From: Sphagnum magellanicum
Taxonomy: Eukaryota; Streptophyta; Sphagnopsida; Sphagnales; Sphagnaceae
DNA: 64,000 nt
Direction of reading: 5' to 3'
Assembly: GCA_021904315.1 (NCBI GenBank)
Contig: CM038918.1
Location: 7,393,349 to 7,457,348 of the forward strand
A program made the position numbers and the translations under genes. Under the pieces are notes generated by a model that made no database searches, was not told the origin of the DNA, and saw only the letters and a program-made list of their open reading frames with translations. Shown piece by piece: positions 1 through 12,000 of this stretch; within the stretch, counting starts at the first letter, position 1, and each line of letters opens with the position of its first letter.

Positions 1-3000
1 TTGTTGGTTATTTACAACTACTTTTTGCATTTGGTCTTGCTTGCAACTACTCTATGACTAACTTGTGACTAATGAATTTTTTCATCCTTTCATTTGGATA
101 GCTTCCAACACAATTTCCATCCAAGAAGGCCCTTCTACCTACCATTAGTTGCAAATGTCACCAAATGAGTCGTAGCCCTGTGGGTATTCCAAATGTATTA
201 TATATATATTAGGCATAAGGGGTCCACAATTGTGTATTGAATGTATTATACTCATTATTATATGGGTACATACTAAGATGTACCCATATATTACTGGTTA
301 TGTATAATGGTTATATTTAAATTGTATGTAAGTTATATTTCGAACATACTTGAATATGTATTGGATACATCACCTTAATTTTTGTCTAGTTTATTTATGT
401 TAAATTTGTTTTAAATAATATATAGATTATACCCAACTCATGCCTTATGTGGTTTTCCAAATTAATGTTCCAATATATTTTCCCAGATTTATGTGTTGCA
501 GTCTAATAGGGGAAAAAAGCATATATTTCTACTCTTATTATCCAAACATTTCAGTCTTCAATCTTAAATTTTTCTGATTTTATTGGCTCAAGAAGAATGT
601 CATGTAGTACATCAATTTGATGCTTATAAAAACTAAATGCATCATTCAACACATTTCTAAGTAACTTAGCAAACTCTAATGTGCTAATGGCCTGCTAGAG
701 TTTACTAATTTTGTATGAGCTCCTCCTCTTCATGCAATAGCTACTTTGTCCCCAAAGTAGTAAGGAAACATATTACTATTAGTTATATGCAAATACAAGT
801 AAGACCAAAGGTGTAAGTGATGCATTAGTAGTGTAGAGAAGGAATGTAATTAGAAAATTAATTCTCTCTATCATTGTCTACAACTCATCGATCTTTCATT
901 GGGCATAGCTGCATAGTAAATCTGTAAGCATTCAAAAATGCATTTAAATTCAAAAGGCCGAACCTCCATATACATAAGTACTATGAATTTTGCCACCGAG
1001 ATGTTTCCTCCTATGATGATAAACACTAAACCCACTTACTTACCAATCCAAGCTTCCTGAGCACTTTAGCTTCAAGGATGACATCAAGAGAGGCTTGCCA
1101 TTGCATCTTCATCATGTTGTGAGCTGCATAGTTTAAATGCGTATTATTAGAATTCCTGAGTCCCAACCTACCATGCAAACCTCCATAACTGCAGGAGTGG
1201 ATGTAGGCATTCGTGTCTTTTCATACGTAATAGTCCAAGATGTGTCTTTCGTATCTCACATCTTGGACTATTAGGTATGAAAACACATGAATACCTAATA
1301 ATAAAATAGGGCGCAAAAATATCCATGGCTTGAAGCCATAGATCTAGACTCCAATATCTACCATAACATAGCTCATTGTGAATGCATTCACTTGGATGAC
1401 ATTAAAGTATTGTTTTGAATTATAAAGAAACCAGCATACTTGAATATTCTTTTAAGGTGTAGTAGCGATGCATATGTAGCATATGCTTTGACTTTTGACA
1501 AATAATGCCAACATCCATTTGACCGAATACCATGAATAGTAGATTAAACTTTGACAGGAATCTACATTGTTCCAGAGATATTGTTGTAGAGGGAGATGAA
1601 ACAATCCTAAGAAAGGATATGGCAAAATAATTTCAAGAAAGTTGTACATGTAAACAAAATAACCATTGGAACACTAACAGACATAATAGAATTCAATAAT
1701 GTTTCCATTGTTTGTTTCAAGCTTAAAGCCTTCAATAATTTCTTTTAAGGAAAAACCAAAACTGCCAAGTTTGGGCTACTGACCTAAAATCCACAAGCCA
1801 ACTACATTTCAAAAGACATCACTACAAACATAAAAAGATCATGTCTATTCCCCTGAGTATGTATTTTTATTTATTGATTTTGTAGTACCTTGAATTTTCA
1901 CTCCACTTGGAGTTTGAACCGAAATCTACATTCAATAATAAAAATGTAGTTATAAGATCACAAAAGTAAATCGAGAGGAGAGGAGTGGGATTTTGCTTGA
2001 GGAAGAAAGACCTTTTGTTCTGGTGAAAGTTTGAAAGCGGCGGTTTTTCACCATGGAAGATTTGGTTCCACCATTAGTGGAATGGATGTAGCTCTTATGG
2101 AAGATGCAACTATAGTAAGTGCTGTAGTTGCCCCATCAATGAGACTAAACTGCGCCTAGTGAGGATTGTCAACCCCCCCCAATTGAAAGCCTCTTATTGT
2201 TGTTGTAGTCCATAGGAAACCTTTTGCTTCTCTTCTATGGCTAACTTTCTATAGGTCTGCACTACTATTTGACATCCCATGTTAGAAACACAACATATGA
2301 AAAATGCATGAACATAGAGAGGACAACAACGACACTAGCTTGGCGGCCACAAAATCATCATCATCATCATGCTCACAGTCTTCTTCAAGGATACAAACTA
2401 GTGACTTGACAGAAAGCTTTCTTTTGTTCTTGTTTTGGATTAAGGTCCTGGTGGACAACAAAACACTTCCATCATGCACATAAAGACAAATAGCAAGCTT
2501 GGAGTACTTAGATGGCATGCTAAAGACCAAATAGTGTTGTTGTAGTACACAATGGCCATGGCGATGATGATCAGGACGAAGCCATGGTGATGAAAATCAT
2601 CCGTTCTTCACTTCTTTGTTGCAAATCACACATCCATCGTCTGAAGCAAAAAGAAGAAGGTGAGAGTTCTTGTTGCTCTTTTAACGGTGATAGGGATGTC
2701 GTTTCTTTCCCGGCCTGTTTGTTTGTTGGCCAGGCCATCTGATATGGACATGACAACGGGGGAAGGCCATGTGTGTAGGGAAGAAGGGGATAGGGTTTCA
2801 CATCAAGGGTTTGGATCCACTTTTGTTGTGGATCCCAGGGCTAGGCATGGGATAGCTTGTCATTGTCATTATTAAGATTCCCTTGTTTTTTCTTCTTCAT
2901 TAGCTCTTGAGATGGATCCTGATGATTCATTCATCTTCTCTTGAGTCTTGTGGAGTTCGGGTTGTAAGTCGACTGCAAATCTTTCTTCTTCTTTTTCAGC

Positions 3001-3388
3001 CTTTAGGAAGAAGACATTCAAAAGCTGCCAAGGAAAGAGGGTTTCATGGCCATGCCACACTCCCTGCCACATCAAATAATTACCATTCTGACAGTTAGAG
3101 AATTTAGAGGAGGTGGTTCTGTCCTAGGGCTTTCTCTGTTTGCTATGTGAAGGTCACTGTCTCCATTGTAAATCACATTCCTATGGAAGAAACCTGTTCT
3201 TACCATATCCGATTATGAGATACAAGTGAACATGACTGCAAAGTTGAAGTAGTGGAAACTAGATGTTTGACAAGAGTAATGGCTTTCTAAACATTCTCAA
3301 GGTGAGTCCCTCTTGTGAACTCATATGATGATCCTTCACATGTTGATTGGAGCCAGATCTACATAATTCCAAAGGTCATAGAAAAATC
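1..3388. other. Intergenic, no gene recognised
   Basis: AT-rich sequence with only short open frames (under 85 codons) that resemble nothing I know and lack splice or motif support. It contains one strong hairpin, listed separately. The right edge is where the truncated LTR of the copia element begins. Confidence 0.6.
1205..1296. repeat. Near-perfect 40-bp hairpin with 12-nt loop
   Basis: The arm at 1205-1244 is the reverse complement of 1257-1296 with 4 mismatches in 40 positions; the loop is 1245-1256. Similarity stops abruptly outside both arms. The size and mismatch level fit a plant microRNA-type or siRNA-producing foldback, or a tiny palindromic MITE. No A-box/B-box or protein potential is seen. 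The transcribed strand cannot be told from sequence. Confidence 0.75.
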
Positions 3389-3715
3389 AATATCTCCTAA
3401 CCCTAAAGTAGTCGCCACTTAACCCTAACCTAGCCGCTGCCTAACCCCAGCCGCCACCAAACCCTAACCTTAGCCGCCACCAAACCTTAACCTTAGCTGC
3501 CACCAAACCCTAACCTTAGCCGTCGCCTAACCCTAGCCGCCACCAAACCCTAACTTCAACCGCCACCTAACCCTAGCCACCGCCAAACCCTAAGTAGTCT
3601 CCACTTCTAAACCCTAACCTAACTACTACAAGGATGTGAATATTATTCATCCTTTTGATGAATGTTTAACACATTCATCAACATTGAGAATTAGAAACGA
3701 ACAGTATTTTTAACA
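3389..3715 (-). repeat. Truncated 3' LTR of family A element
   Basis: It matches the inner part of the LTR at 8577-9085, including the telomere-like CCCTAACC/CCGCCACC array and the terminal block ending ...TTTTTAACA. About 180-220 bp of the outer end is absent; similarity stops near 3389 in unrelated sequence. On the minus strand it begins TGTTA, directly after the polypurine tract. Confidence 0.88.
3417..3607. repeat. Telomere-like minisatellite inside LTR
   Basis: About nine imperfect units of 18-22 bp combine a plant telomere-like CCCTAA(A/C) core with a CCGCCACC or CCGCCGCC spacer. The same array, with fewer units and a different spacer order, occurs in the two other family A LTRs (about 8818-8970 and 25550-25672), so copy number varies between copies. 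Confidence 0.85.
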
Positions 3716-3730
3716 CTCCCACTTTATGAA
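3716..3730 (-). other. Polypurine tract of family A element
   Basis: On the minus strand the purine run AAAGTGGGAG lies immediately before the TGTTA start of the 3' LTR. This is the expected position of the plus-strand primer for reverse transcription. The family B element has the same AAAGTGGGAG next to its 3' LTR. Confidence 0.8.
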
Positions 3731-3849
3731 GTTTTTAATCCGAACATGCTTATCAATTTGTAATGTCGTTCCTTCGGTAATGCCTTCGGTAAGCACATCC
3801 GCCACCATCTCTTCCGTTGAACAATATTCGAACGTAACTTCGCCATTTT

Positions 3850-6223
3850 CAACTCGTTTTCGAACAAAGTGATGTTGGACATCAATGTGCTTTGTTCAAG
3901 CATGTTGCGTAGGATTCTTTGTCAATGATATTGCACCTTGGTTGTCACATCAAATCACCATCGCCTTCTTCTCTTTCATGTACCCTAATTCTTTCATGAG
4001 CTTTGTCATCCATATGGCTTCCTTGGTAGCTTGTGTACTTGCCATGTATTCGGCCTTCGTCGTTGACAAGGCGATTGTGGGTTGTCGTTTGCTACTCCAC
4101 GAAGTGGCTCCACCTCCCATCATGAATACAAACCCTGTGGTGGATCTCCTATCCTCAAGGTCACCGGCCCAATCCACATCACAATATCCGACCACATCTT
4201 GGGGTGATAATCCTCCGAAGTGTAATTTGAATTGCAATGTGCCTTGCAAGTATCGAAAAATGCGTTTCACCGCAATCCATGTGTTGACTCACCACGCTTA
4301 TTGGGTATGCCAAATCGGGTCGAGTACACAACATGGCATACATCAAGGATCCCACAGCTTGTTGATAAGGAACCTTCACCATTTCGTCATCCTTGTTCAC
4401 ATTCTTCTTCAACTTCGTCTTGGGATCAAGTGGCACTCCGATGGCTTTGCAATCTTCCATGCGAAAGCGTTTGAGAATCTCCTTGAGATACCCAATTTGG
4501 TTCATGTAAAGAAGACGTTGTGCACGATCCCTTTCCACTTCCATGCCAAGGAAAAAATGCAAATCCCCAAGATCTTTCATTTTGAACTTTCGACAAAGTT
4601 CTTCCTTCACTTGCAAAAGCTTGTCCTTATTATTGCACACCAAGATGAGATCATCGACGTAAACGACGACGAAAAATTTCACATCCTCGACTTGCGCAAC
4701 ATACACACTAAAGTCCGCATCGCATCACTTTTCGTAAACTTGATGTTTTTCAAGAAAGTGTCTAGCTTTTGGTTCCAAGCCCTTGGAGATTGTTTCAAGC
4801 CATATAGTGACTTGTGAAGCTTACACACAAGATGTTCGCCTTCATGTGTGAATCCTTCGGGTTGCTCCATGTAGATCTCCTCTTCAAGGTCACCATTGAG
4901 AAATGCGATTTTGACGTCCATTTGATGAATTTCCATGTCTTCAATGGCCGCTAGTGCAAGGATACAACGAATTGACACAAACTTTGGAACGGGTGCAAAA
5001 GTTTCATTGTAATCGACTCCAAATGTTTGGGTGAAACCTCTTGCCACAAGTCTCACCTTGTACCGTTTGACTTCACCATTGACCCCATGTTTGATTTTGA
5101 ACACCCATTTGCAAGAAATGGGTTTTCTACCCTTGGGGAGTGGCACCAAGGACCAAGTGTTGTTGACAAAAAGAGAGTCGTATTCTTCTTGCATGGCAAT
5201 CTCCCACTTCTTTGCATCTTCGCCATTCAACGCCTCTTCCACGGTTTGGGGTTCTTCCGAAAATGCCATGGTGGCTCGTTCCACCTCTTTGGTGGCGACC
5301 CACCAATCACGAGGCCACTCCTTACGTTGTCTTTGGGGCCTTTGTCTTGGTTCATCTTGTTGTGGTTCATTCAAACCCTCATCTTGTGATGAAGCAAATT
5401 CTTCTTCCGAAGAAGAATTTGTTGTAGATTCATCACCTTCCACGTCTTCCGCTGGTCTTGCCTTCAAAGATATAGGATTAACATCCTTCACAAGTTCATC
5501 GACTTCATCCACAACAAGGTGTTCTATTTGGTTTGAAAGGGGTCTCTTATCACGAACACCTTTTACTTCTTTCGTCCCTTCAAGGAACACAACATCTCGA
5601 CTCTTAATGATCCTTTTGGTTTCTAGACACATTAAGCGATATGCTTTAGTCCCTTCACAATACCCTAAAAACACACAAGGTATGGATTTGGACTCTAATT
5701 TGTTTATCTTTTCATCTGGAATGTGTGCAAATGTTTTGCAACCAAAAACTCTCAAATGAGATACATCCGTCTTCATACCGGTCCACGCTTCTTGTGGGGT
5801 CTTTGAATCACGAGCTTTAGTTGGGCATCGATTCTTGATGTAAACCGCCGTGTTCACCGCCTCCGCCCAAAACTCCAAGTCAAGTCCTTGTGCAGGAATC
5901 ATGCTTCTAGCGCATTCCATGATGGTCCTATTTGGCTCGTTCCGCAACTCCATTTTGTTGTGGTGTGTAAGGTGCACTTGTTTGACGTTTGATTCTACAT
6001 CCATGCAAAAAGTCATCAAACTTTTTGGACACAAATTCTCCTCCATTGTCGGATCGCAAGGTTTTGATCTTCATACCGGTTTGATTCTCCACTAAGGCCT
6101 TGTATGCCTTGAATTTGTCGAACACTTCTCCTTTCACTTTCAAAAGGTAAACATGAATTTTTCTCGAAAAATCGTCGATGAAGGTGACAAAGTATTGTGC
6201 TCCAGCAGGAGATGTGGTCTTCA
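3850..6223 (-). pseudogene. Copia pol 3' part (integrase C-half, RT, RNase H), family A
   Basis: Homologous frames run from the integrase core (FIDDFSRK near 6180; SDNGGEF; QQNGVAER) through the integrase C-terminus (FLGYCEGTKAYRL), the RT (KWVFKIK, TFAPV, QMDVKIAFLNG, the YVDD catalytic motif near 4640) and RNase H (DVDWAGD, STTKAEYM). Reading-frame breaks fall near 5930, 4700, 4270 and 3950, so no single polyprotein can be made. In an active element this enzyme copies the RNA into cDNA in cytoplasmic particles and integrates it. The RT catalytic motif survives although the frame does not. The long plus-strand frames over this region are antisense shadows. Confidence 0.93.
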
Positions 6224-6537
6224 TGTTGAAGATTATGATGTAGATGAAACATAGATAATGGTGTTATAGATATTAGAAACAATGTGGTAGATAAGTGTTG
6301 CAAGCAATCAAAGACATAGGTAGATTTGAGATATGTTAGTACCACAAACATGTTAGAATAAGGAGGGAGAGAAATATTTATCCCATATGCTTTGTCAATG
6401 TGGTGGTATAGGGAAGGGAATAAAGAGCAAGGTTGGAGGAGAGTTGGACATCTCACTCCAAGCATGTTCACATACTTGTGTGTTCTATGTGCTTGTGATT
6501 GTTCTGATACCACGCAATCTCTCCTCTAATCCTAATA
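6224..6537 (+). mobile_element. Solo LTR, family B subfamily, inserted in family A integrase
   Basis: The 314-bp LTR starts TGTTGAAGATTATGATG and ends CCTAATA. It is flanked on both sides by CTTCA (6219-6223 and 6538-6542). Removing LTR plus one CTTCA rejoins the integrase sequence exactly across ...CGPM/KTTS.... It is clearly related to the 318-bp LTRs of the family B element at 18810-25308, but in the opposite orientation and more diverged. It also carries a 12-14 nt insertion containing TCTGATACCA. A solo LTR with target duplication implies insertion of a full element followed by LTR-LTR recombination. Confidence 0.9.
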
Positions 6538-6542
6538 CTTCA

Positions 6543-7952
6543 TCGGTCCGCACACATTGCTATGCACTAGTTCCAAAAGCTTGGAAGCCCTACTTGCTTC
6601 ATCTTTAGGAAAAGATGTCCTTTGATGTTTGCCTTCAATGCAAGCTTCACACATATGGTGCAATGGCACTTCTTTCAAATTCATGCCATTGACCATATTC
6701 TCCAACTTCTTAAGACTCGCCATGTTGAGGTGGCCAAGTCTTTGGTGCCAAAGCATGGCTCCTTCGTTCGAAGACTTTACCACATTCGCACTCTCCTTCC
6801 GAACATTAACATTGAGAAGATACAAGTTCTTCTCCCTTTGTGCTTGCGCCACAACGGTTCCATGGACATTGTTGACCTTACAACCATCCTTGTCAAACTC
6901 CACTTTCAAGCCCTCCGAAATGAGTTTGCTAACAGAAATGAGACTATTCTTCATTTTCGAAACATGAAGAACTTGTGTGATGGTTGTAATCAACATTTTA
7001 CCTCCAACTTGCATTGTGGCCTTGATGCTCCCTTTGCCAATGGCCTCCAAAATGGTGTCATCTCCCATGTACACTTTTCGTGCAACAATGGATTCATAGG
7101 TGGTGAACCACTCTCGTTCGAACGTCATGTGTTGCGTTATGCCCAAATCGATGATCCAATCGTTTCTCGCATGATCATTAGCACTCAAGGTGGTAACAAA
7201 CATTTGTTCTTGGTCATCACAAGCTTGGTTTGCTTTTGCTTTCTCATCACTCTTCTTCTTCAAATAATTCCTCACAAAGTGTCCGGGTTTTTTACAATAA
7301 AAGCAAAGCTTTTCATTTGCCTTATGGGTTTTGTTAAGCAATGCGGCATTCTCTTTACTTTCACTTTCTTTTCTTTTGGAAACCTCATGAAGCAATCAAG
7401 CGACGATGAATTGAAGGTCAACATCCTTGGTTGACATGGACTCCAAACTCATGACCAAGTTATCAAAAGATGGGGGAAGGCTCATGAGAAGTACCATGTA
7501 GACGTCCTCATCTTCAATGTTCACCTCGATGGAACGTAATTGATTCGCGCCTTCACCATGTTGATGTGCGCAAGCAAGTCCTCCCCTTCTTGCATTTTGA
7601 TGATGAAGAACCTCCTTCGAAGAAACAACTTGTTTCCGATGGTCTTGGCTTCATGGACACCGCAAAGTGTTTCCCAAGCGCTTTTGACATTTTCGCAATA
7701 TTGAATGTGTGCAAGTTGTGCATCCGTGAAATGTTCACAAAGTAGTGCAAATGCCTTGGTCACCTTTTTGTTATAATTTGTGATTTGGTCTTCATCATGG
7801 GGAATTGTTGCACTCCCATCAACAAACTTCCAAAGCCCGTGCTTAGAAAGCATCATGCGCATCTTGAACTTCCAAAGGTGAAAGTTGGCAGCATCAAACT
7901 TTTCCATGACTTTCAAAGACTCCATTTGGAACGATGACATTTGGTGTGTCAC
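6543..7952 (-). pseudogene. Copia gag, protease and integrase N-part, family A
   Basis: Gag begins at 7952 (MTHQMSSFQMESLKVMEKF) and carries the copia gag core around WKFKMRMML. A frame break near 7530, and probably another before 7395, separates it from the zinc knuckle. The knuckle reads CFYCKKPGHFVRNY: the last cysteine of CX2CX4HX4C has become tyrosine. The protease signature DSGAT is altered to DLGIT. The integrase zinc motif (WHQRLGHLN ... CEACIEGK) is kept, but the first catalytic aspartate in HSDVCGP is asparagine. The frame then stops at the inserted solo LTR. Confidence 0.92.
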
Positions 7953-8561
7953 AAATGCTAAAACAAACGTTCTATGTTTTTTCTATTCGAAGGAAGGGAA
8001 AGTGGGAAAATTTCAAGATGAAAAACTTGCTAATGTTTGAATACCTCACTTGAAATCTCTCCCATTCAATTGTTATATGTCATCAAGCAAAACCTTTACA
8101 AGAAACCCTCAAACACTTGAAAAACTTTGTTACACAAATGTCAAACTTGAATGTTGAAATTCTTCATCAACTCGAAGAACTCTCTTCCACACTTTTTCAA
8201 ACTTTAAAGTTGAAACTCTCAACAACTTCAATAACTCTCTTCCACACACTTTGAAATCCTAGGACACTTTGAAGACCTCTCTTTCACACACTTTGAACTT
8301 AAAACTTTGAAACTTCAAAACTTGAAGAACGCTCTTCCACACTTGAGAACTTACAACACTTTGAAGAAATCTCTTCCACGCCTCCCCCTCACTTGGAAAA
8401 GTTGTAAGCTCCTTGTATGCCACCACTTGGAAATGAACTCCCACTTATTGTGCAAACAAAAATCTGTCTGTCAAAAAGATTCTCTCCTTTTTTCTATGCT
8501 ATACAAGTTCAAAACCTTTCACTATTTCTTATTCTAACACAATATTCTTTCTCTTGCTTAG
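7953..8561 (-). other. Untranslated leader of family A element
   Basis: This stretch lies between gag and the primer site. It is CT/CA-rich on the plus strand and built from loosely repeated phrases such as CTCTTCCACAC and CTTTGAA, spaced about 40-70 bp apart over 8160-8390. It has no coding signal. A similar but more regular repeat array sits in the family B leader. Confidence 0.7.
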
Positions 8562-8576
8562 TGTGGGCCCATAACC
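8562..8576 (-). other. Primer binding site, half-tRNA-iMet type
   Basis: On the minus strand GGTTATGGGCCCAC follows the LTR end with no spacer. It is complementary to GTGGGCCCATAACC, the anticodon arm of plant initiator tRNA-Met as I recall it. The standard plant copia site TGGTATCAGAGC, complementary to the tRNA 3' end, is absent here. Drosophila copia is known to prime from the 5' half of cleaved initiator tRNA. Confidence 0.75.
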
Positions 8577-9085
8577 TATTGGAAACAAGTTGAAAACAAA
8601 CAAGAAATGGAACACTCAAGGTTCATGAAACAGAACAATTGTATTAACTAACAAGAACAATACAAAGGTTGTATGCTTTCAATTGATGCAATCACAAAAC
8701 TATGGCTTGCAACAACTAACAAAGCTTGAAGGTTCTATGTGCGCTCAAAAACCATGAAAGGAAAGAATGAAAGACAACTCAAAACCACTCCAATATATAC
8801 TATCTCCTAACCCTAAAGTAGCCGACACTTAACCCTAACCTAGCTGCTGCCAAACCCTAACCCTAGCCGCCGCCCAACCCTAGCCGCCACCAAACCCTAA
8901 CCTTAGCCACCGCCTAACCCTAGCCGCCACCAAACCCTAACCCTAGCCACTGCCAAACCCTAAGTAGTCTCCACTTCTAAACCCTAACCTAACTACTACA
9001 AGGATGTGAATACTATTCATCCTTTTGATGAATGTTTAACACATTCATCAACATTGGGAATTAAAAACGAATAGTATTTCTAACA
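8577..9085 (-). repeat. 5' LTR of family A element (509 bp)
   Basis: On the minus strand it runs from TGTTAGAAATACTATTCG to ...TTTCCAATA, next to the primer site. Its inner section contains the telomere-like CCCTAACC/CCGCC array. The terminal AATA, rather than the usual CA, is supported by the solo LTR at 6224-6537, whose flanking duplication fixes the same kind of end. A promoter and polyadenylation site would be expected here, but I did not locate them confidently. Confidence 0.88.
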
Positions 9086-12000
9086 AAAGCTTCCACAACA
9101 ATTACCTTCAACCCCTAACGCATCTAAAAGGTTGCAACCAGGACCTTGCATGAATTGAATATGGTGCTCCAAACCAGAAGACCATAAGATCTTCTTCAGC
9201 ATTTAGTGTTTAGGGTTTAAGTAGGACAATGTTTTTGTACCTTGGATTTTTTATGATTAAAATTGCCTCTTGATTGAAGTTCTAAATTTTTGGGTCAATT
9301 TTCTAATGTGGGCAAACTCGTTATGTTTTATTTTTCTCATCCTTGTTGTACAGGCTTAATGCCAATCATCCACAAGCCAATTTAGCCTAATTTGGGCATT
9401 TAGATTTAAACATATTTATATATTTCTAGCTCTTTACTTGATCCATCTCTAAAAATTTAGCAAATTGTCTTTTGGTTTTTTCTTAATTTGAAGATCTTTT
9501 TGATAAAATGATCATTGAATTTGTGGCCAAAGCTTCCCAAAGCTTTCCTAAATTTTTGAGATATTGATGATGGCCACTTTGGCTAAACATAATTTCATGA
9601 TTTCACCCCCGTTATGGGAAGTTTATGGATAACTAAGAATATGGGATGAAATTGGGACAATGGGTGGAACAAGGCTGAGATTGGGGAGATTTTGACAAAT
9701 AACTTTATTCTACCTGCCCTATTTTATTCCTACATAAATTTGTCAACTTAACGACAAACTTTGTAGGCAATGAGGTGAGGCAGCATGCACCTAGGGGGCC
9801 TAAGTTTTTTTCGATTGTGGAGGGTGGGAAAGTGGGCATATTTGAATTTTTTTTATTGGTCTCAATGTATTCCCATCAAGTTCCCATCAAGTTTTTAATG
9901 TGTTCTCAACATGTTCCCCAAATCCTCAATGTGTTCATCAACATGTTCCCAATGGCTCTTCATTTTATCGCATATCCTTTGCCCTAAGTTCTACTCTTGT
10001 AACCCATGTAATCAGCCCAAAGGAGATTTCGACATACATATTTTGGGAGTGTCCAAAGGTTGATTACTTTTTTTTTTTGCTGGGCTGATCAATGATGCCC
10101 ATCACAAATAACCAAAAAAAAAAGCTTCTAAGGTTCCCACAACTAATTAATATGAGTCACAACATGGGATATTAGTGCCATTTGTTGCCTGCCTGCAGAC
10201 AACGTAACTCGATTGGATTTGCCCTTATGTTTTGCAGCCTTATTATATGCAATCATTTATAGAAATAATAACACAAACAACAATAACTAAAGCCATGCTA
10301 CTATTTTTCTATTGTTGCAACAAGGCATGTTATAAAAAAATTTAGTGTAGAAATTGAACAATGCCTCCACAAAATGAGAGAGCTTTCTATTTTTTAAAAG
10401 TTACTACTTGCCAAGTACTCATTGAGTTATCACCAAAATTTTCTAAAATAATGATGGAGTTTACATGGAGTAAGATATTTTTTATTTTAAAAAAAAGTTG
10501 TGAGTTCCAAAGTTTGATCAAATTTTGGCCATATTTTAGCTTTTTCAAATTTACCCTAGGAACAATTCCCAAAAATATTTTTATATTTTGAGTCACCAAA
10601 TTGCAAATTTTTGCTAAAGAAAAACACTATTAGTAAGGTCATGGGGGGAGGATGTTACCAAAACTGAAGCTACATTCAACTCTGGTTTGCACAACCCCTT
10701 AATTGGTAATGCCTTTCTTATAGTGTTGTACCTATCACATAAATTTCTGGGTTGTAAAGTATTGGCAAAGGTGAACATGCTAGTTGTTAAACCTTAAAGG
10801 ATGCATTGGCAAATTGAAAAAACATATTTCCCTAATTGGTTACCACATTACAAAAAATAAATTGCATGAAAAGTTTAAAACACAACATTCTTGGAAGAAA
10901 GAAGATGTTTCCCCTTGAGTGAATATTACCTTTCAAAGTGGCCTCCAAATATACATGGAAATTTTAGGCAGGTTCCTCAAATTTAAAATTCCTACAGAAA
11001 GAAACCAATATTGTGCCATTTCAATACATTGTAATTTCCAATGTTGTACAGTTATTTGATTTTTAAAAAAAGCAGTGGTTTTAGCTTTTAACAAAATTGA
11101 TAATTAAAAAAACCATTATTTATTATATTAAAAAATCACAATTAGAGAATCATTGGTTCTGGTTACATTGAAAATATCAAATAATCTAAAGTTTCCATGA
11201 AATAACCTGCAAAAAACCAAGCAGTAAGAAAGTTGCATTTTTTGTTTATTCAAAAATATTGAGACCCAAGGTTCTATATATACAAAAGCTGGTTTTTTAT
11301 TCTTAATTAAATAATATGATTTAAAAAAAATACCATTCAATTTTTTTCCCATAATATCATAATAATAGATTCACTTTAAAATTATTTAAGTAAAAAAATT
11401 CTTTACCTTTTTGGGAACTCACTGGACCCAAAGGAACTAAAAGAATCCACTAAATAATGTGACTTTGTTAAAAATAAATTCAAAACGTTTTCCATAATAT
11501 CATAACAATAAATTTACTTTCAAATTGTAGTTAATTGCCTTTCTAGGAAAGAAAGGAACCAAGGGAACAATTCCTCCTAGTTCCTTTAGGTTAATGGTTG
11601 TTTTCAATAGTTGTTCCATTAGTAATAATTGGCCAACCCAAGAATAACAACAATTGACCTTTCTATGTTATTGGCACATCTACCTTAACTTCTTAGTTCC
11701 ATGAACAAAACCTCTATCACATGGCGATTATTGGCCTCCCATCATTGGCATATTTATATGGGAATTTGAATTGTCAGAAGGACGACCAGTGTCAAGGGTG
11801 GGGGCAAGGGGAGCAAAGCTGTGATGATGTCCTCACAACACCCAATCTCTTCATAAATAACCGTTTGTTAGCAATTTTGAATCGTCAATAGGATTGTAGG
11901 TGTCAAGCCAGGGGGAACGTTACATTACTGATGTCGACTAATGTGAAGGAGCTGGGTGTGAATGAAAACCCACGACAAGAAATCTAATTTTTTACACTTG

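Larger units (their letters stand above)
3389..9085 (-). mobile_element. Ty1/copia LTR retrotransposon, family A, degraded and nested
   Basis: Reading on the minus strand, the order is 5' LTR (8577-9085), primer site (8563-8576), leader, gag, protease, integrase, RT, RNase H, polypurine tract, and a 3' LTR truncated at its outer end (3389-3715). Integrase before RT identifies Ty1/copia (Pseudoviridae-like) order. The coding region has several frameshifts and lost catalytic residues, so this copy is dead. A family B solo LTR sits inside the integrase. The outer part of the 3' LTR is missing, so no target-site duplication can be checked. Confidence 0.93.

Noticed and set aside
3885..4817. 310-codon plus-strand frame
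   Set aside because: Exactly antisense to the copia RT/RNase H coding; no motif of its own.
6622..7434. 270-codon plus-strand frame
   Set aside because: Antisense shadow of gag/protease/integrase of the family A element.
8562..8576. tRNA-Met gene fragment
   Set aside because: Only the 14-nt anticodon-arm match is present; position next to the LTR explains it as a primer site.
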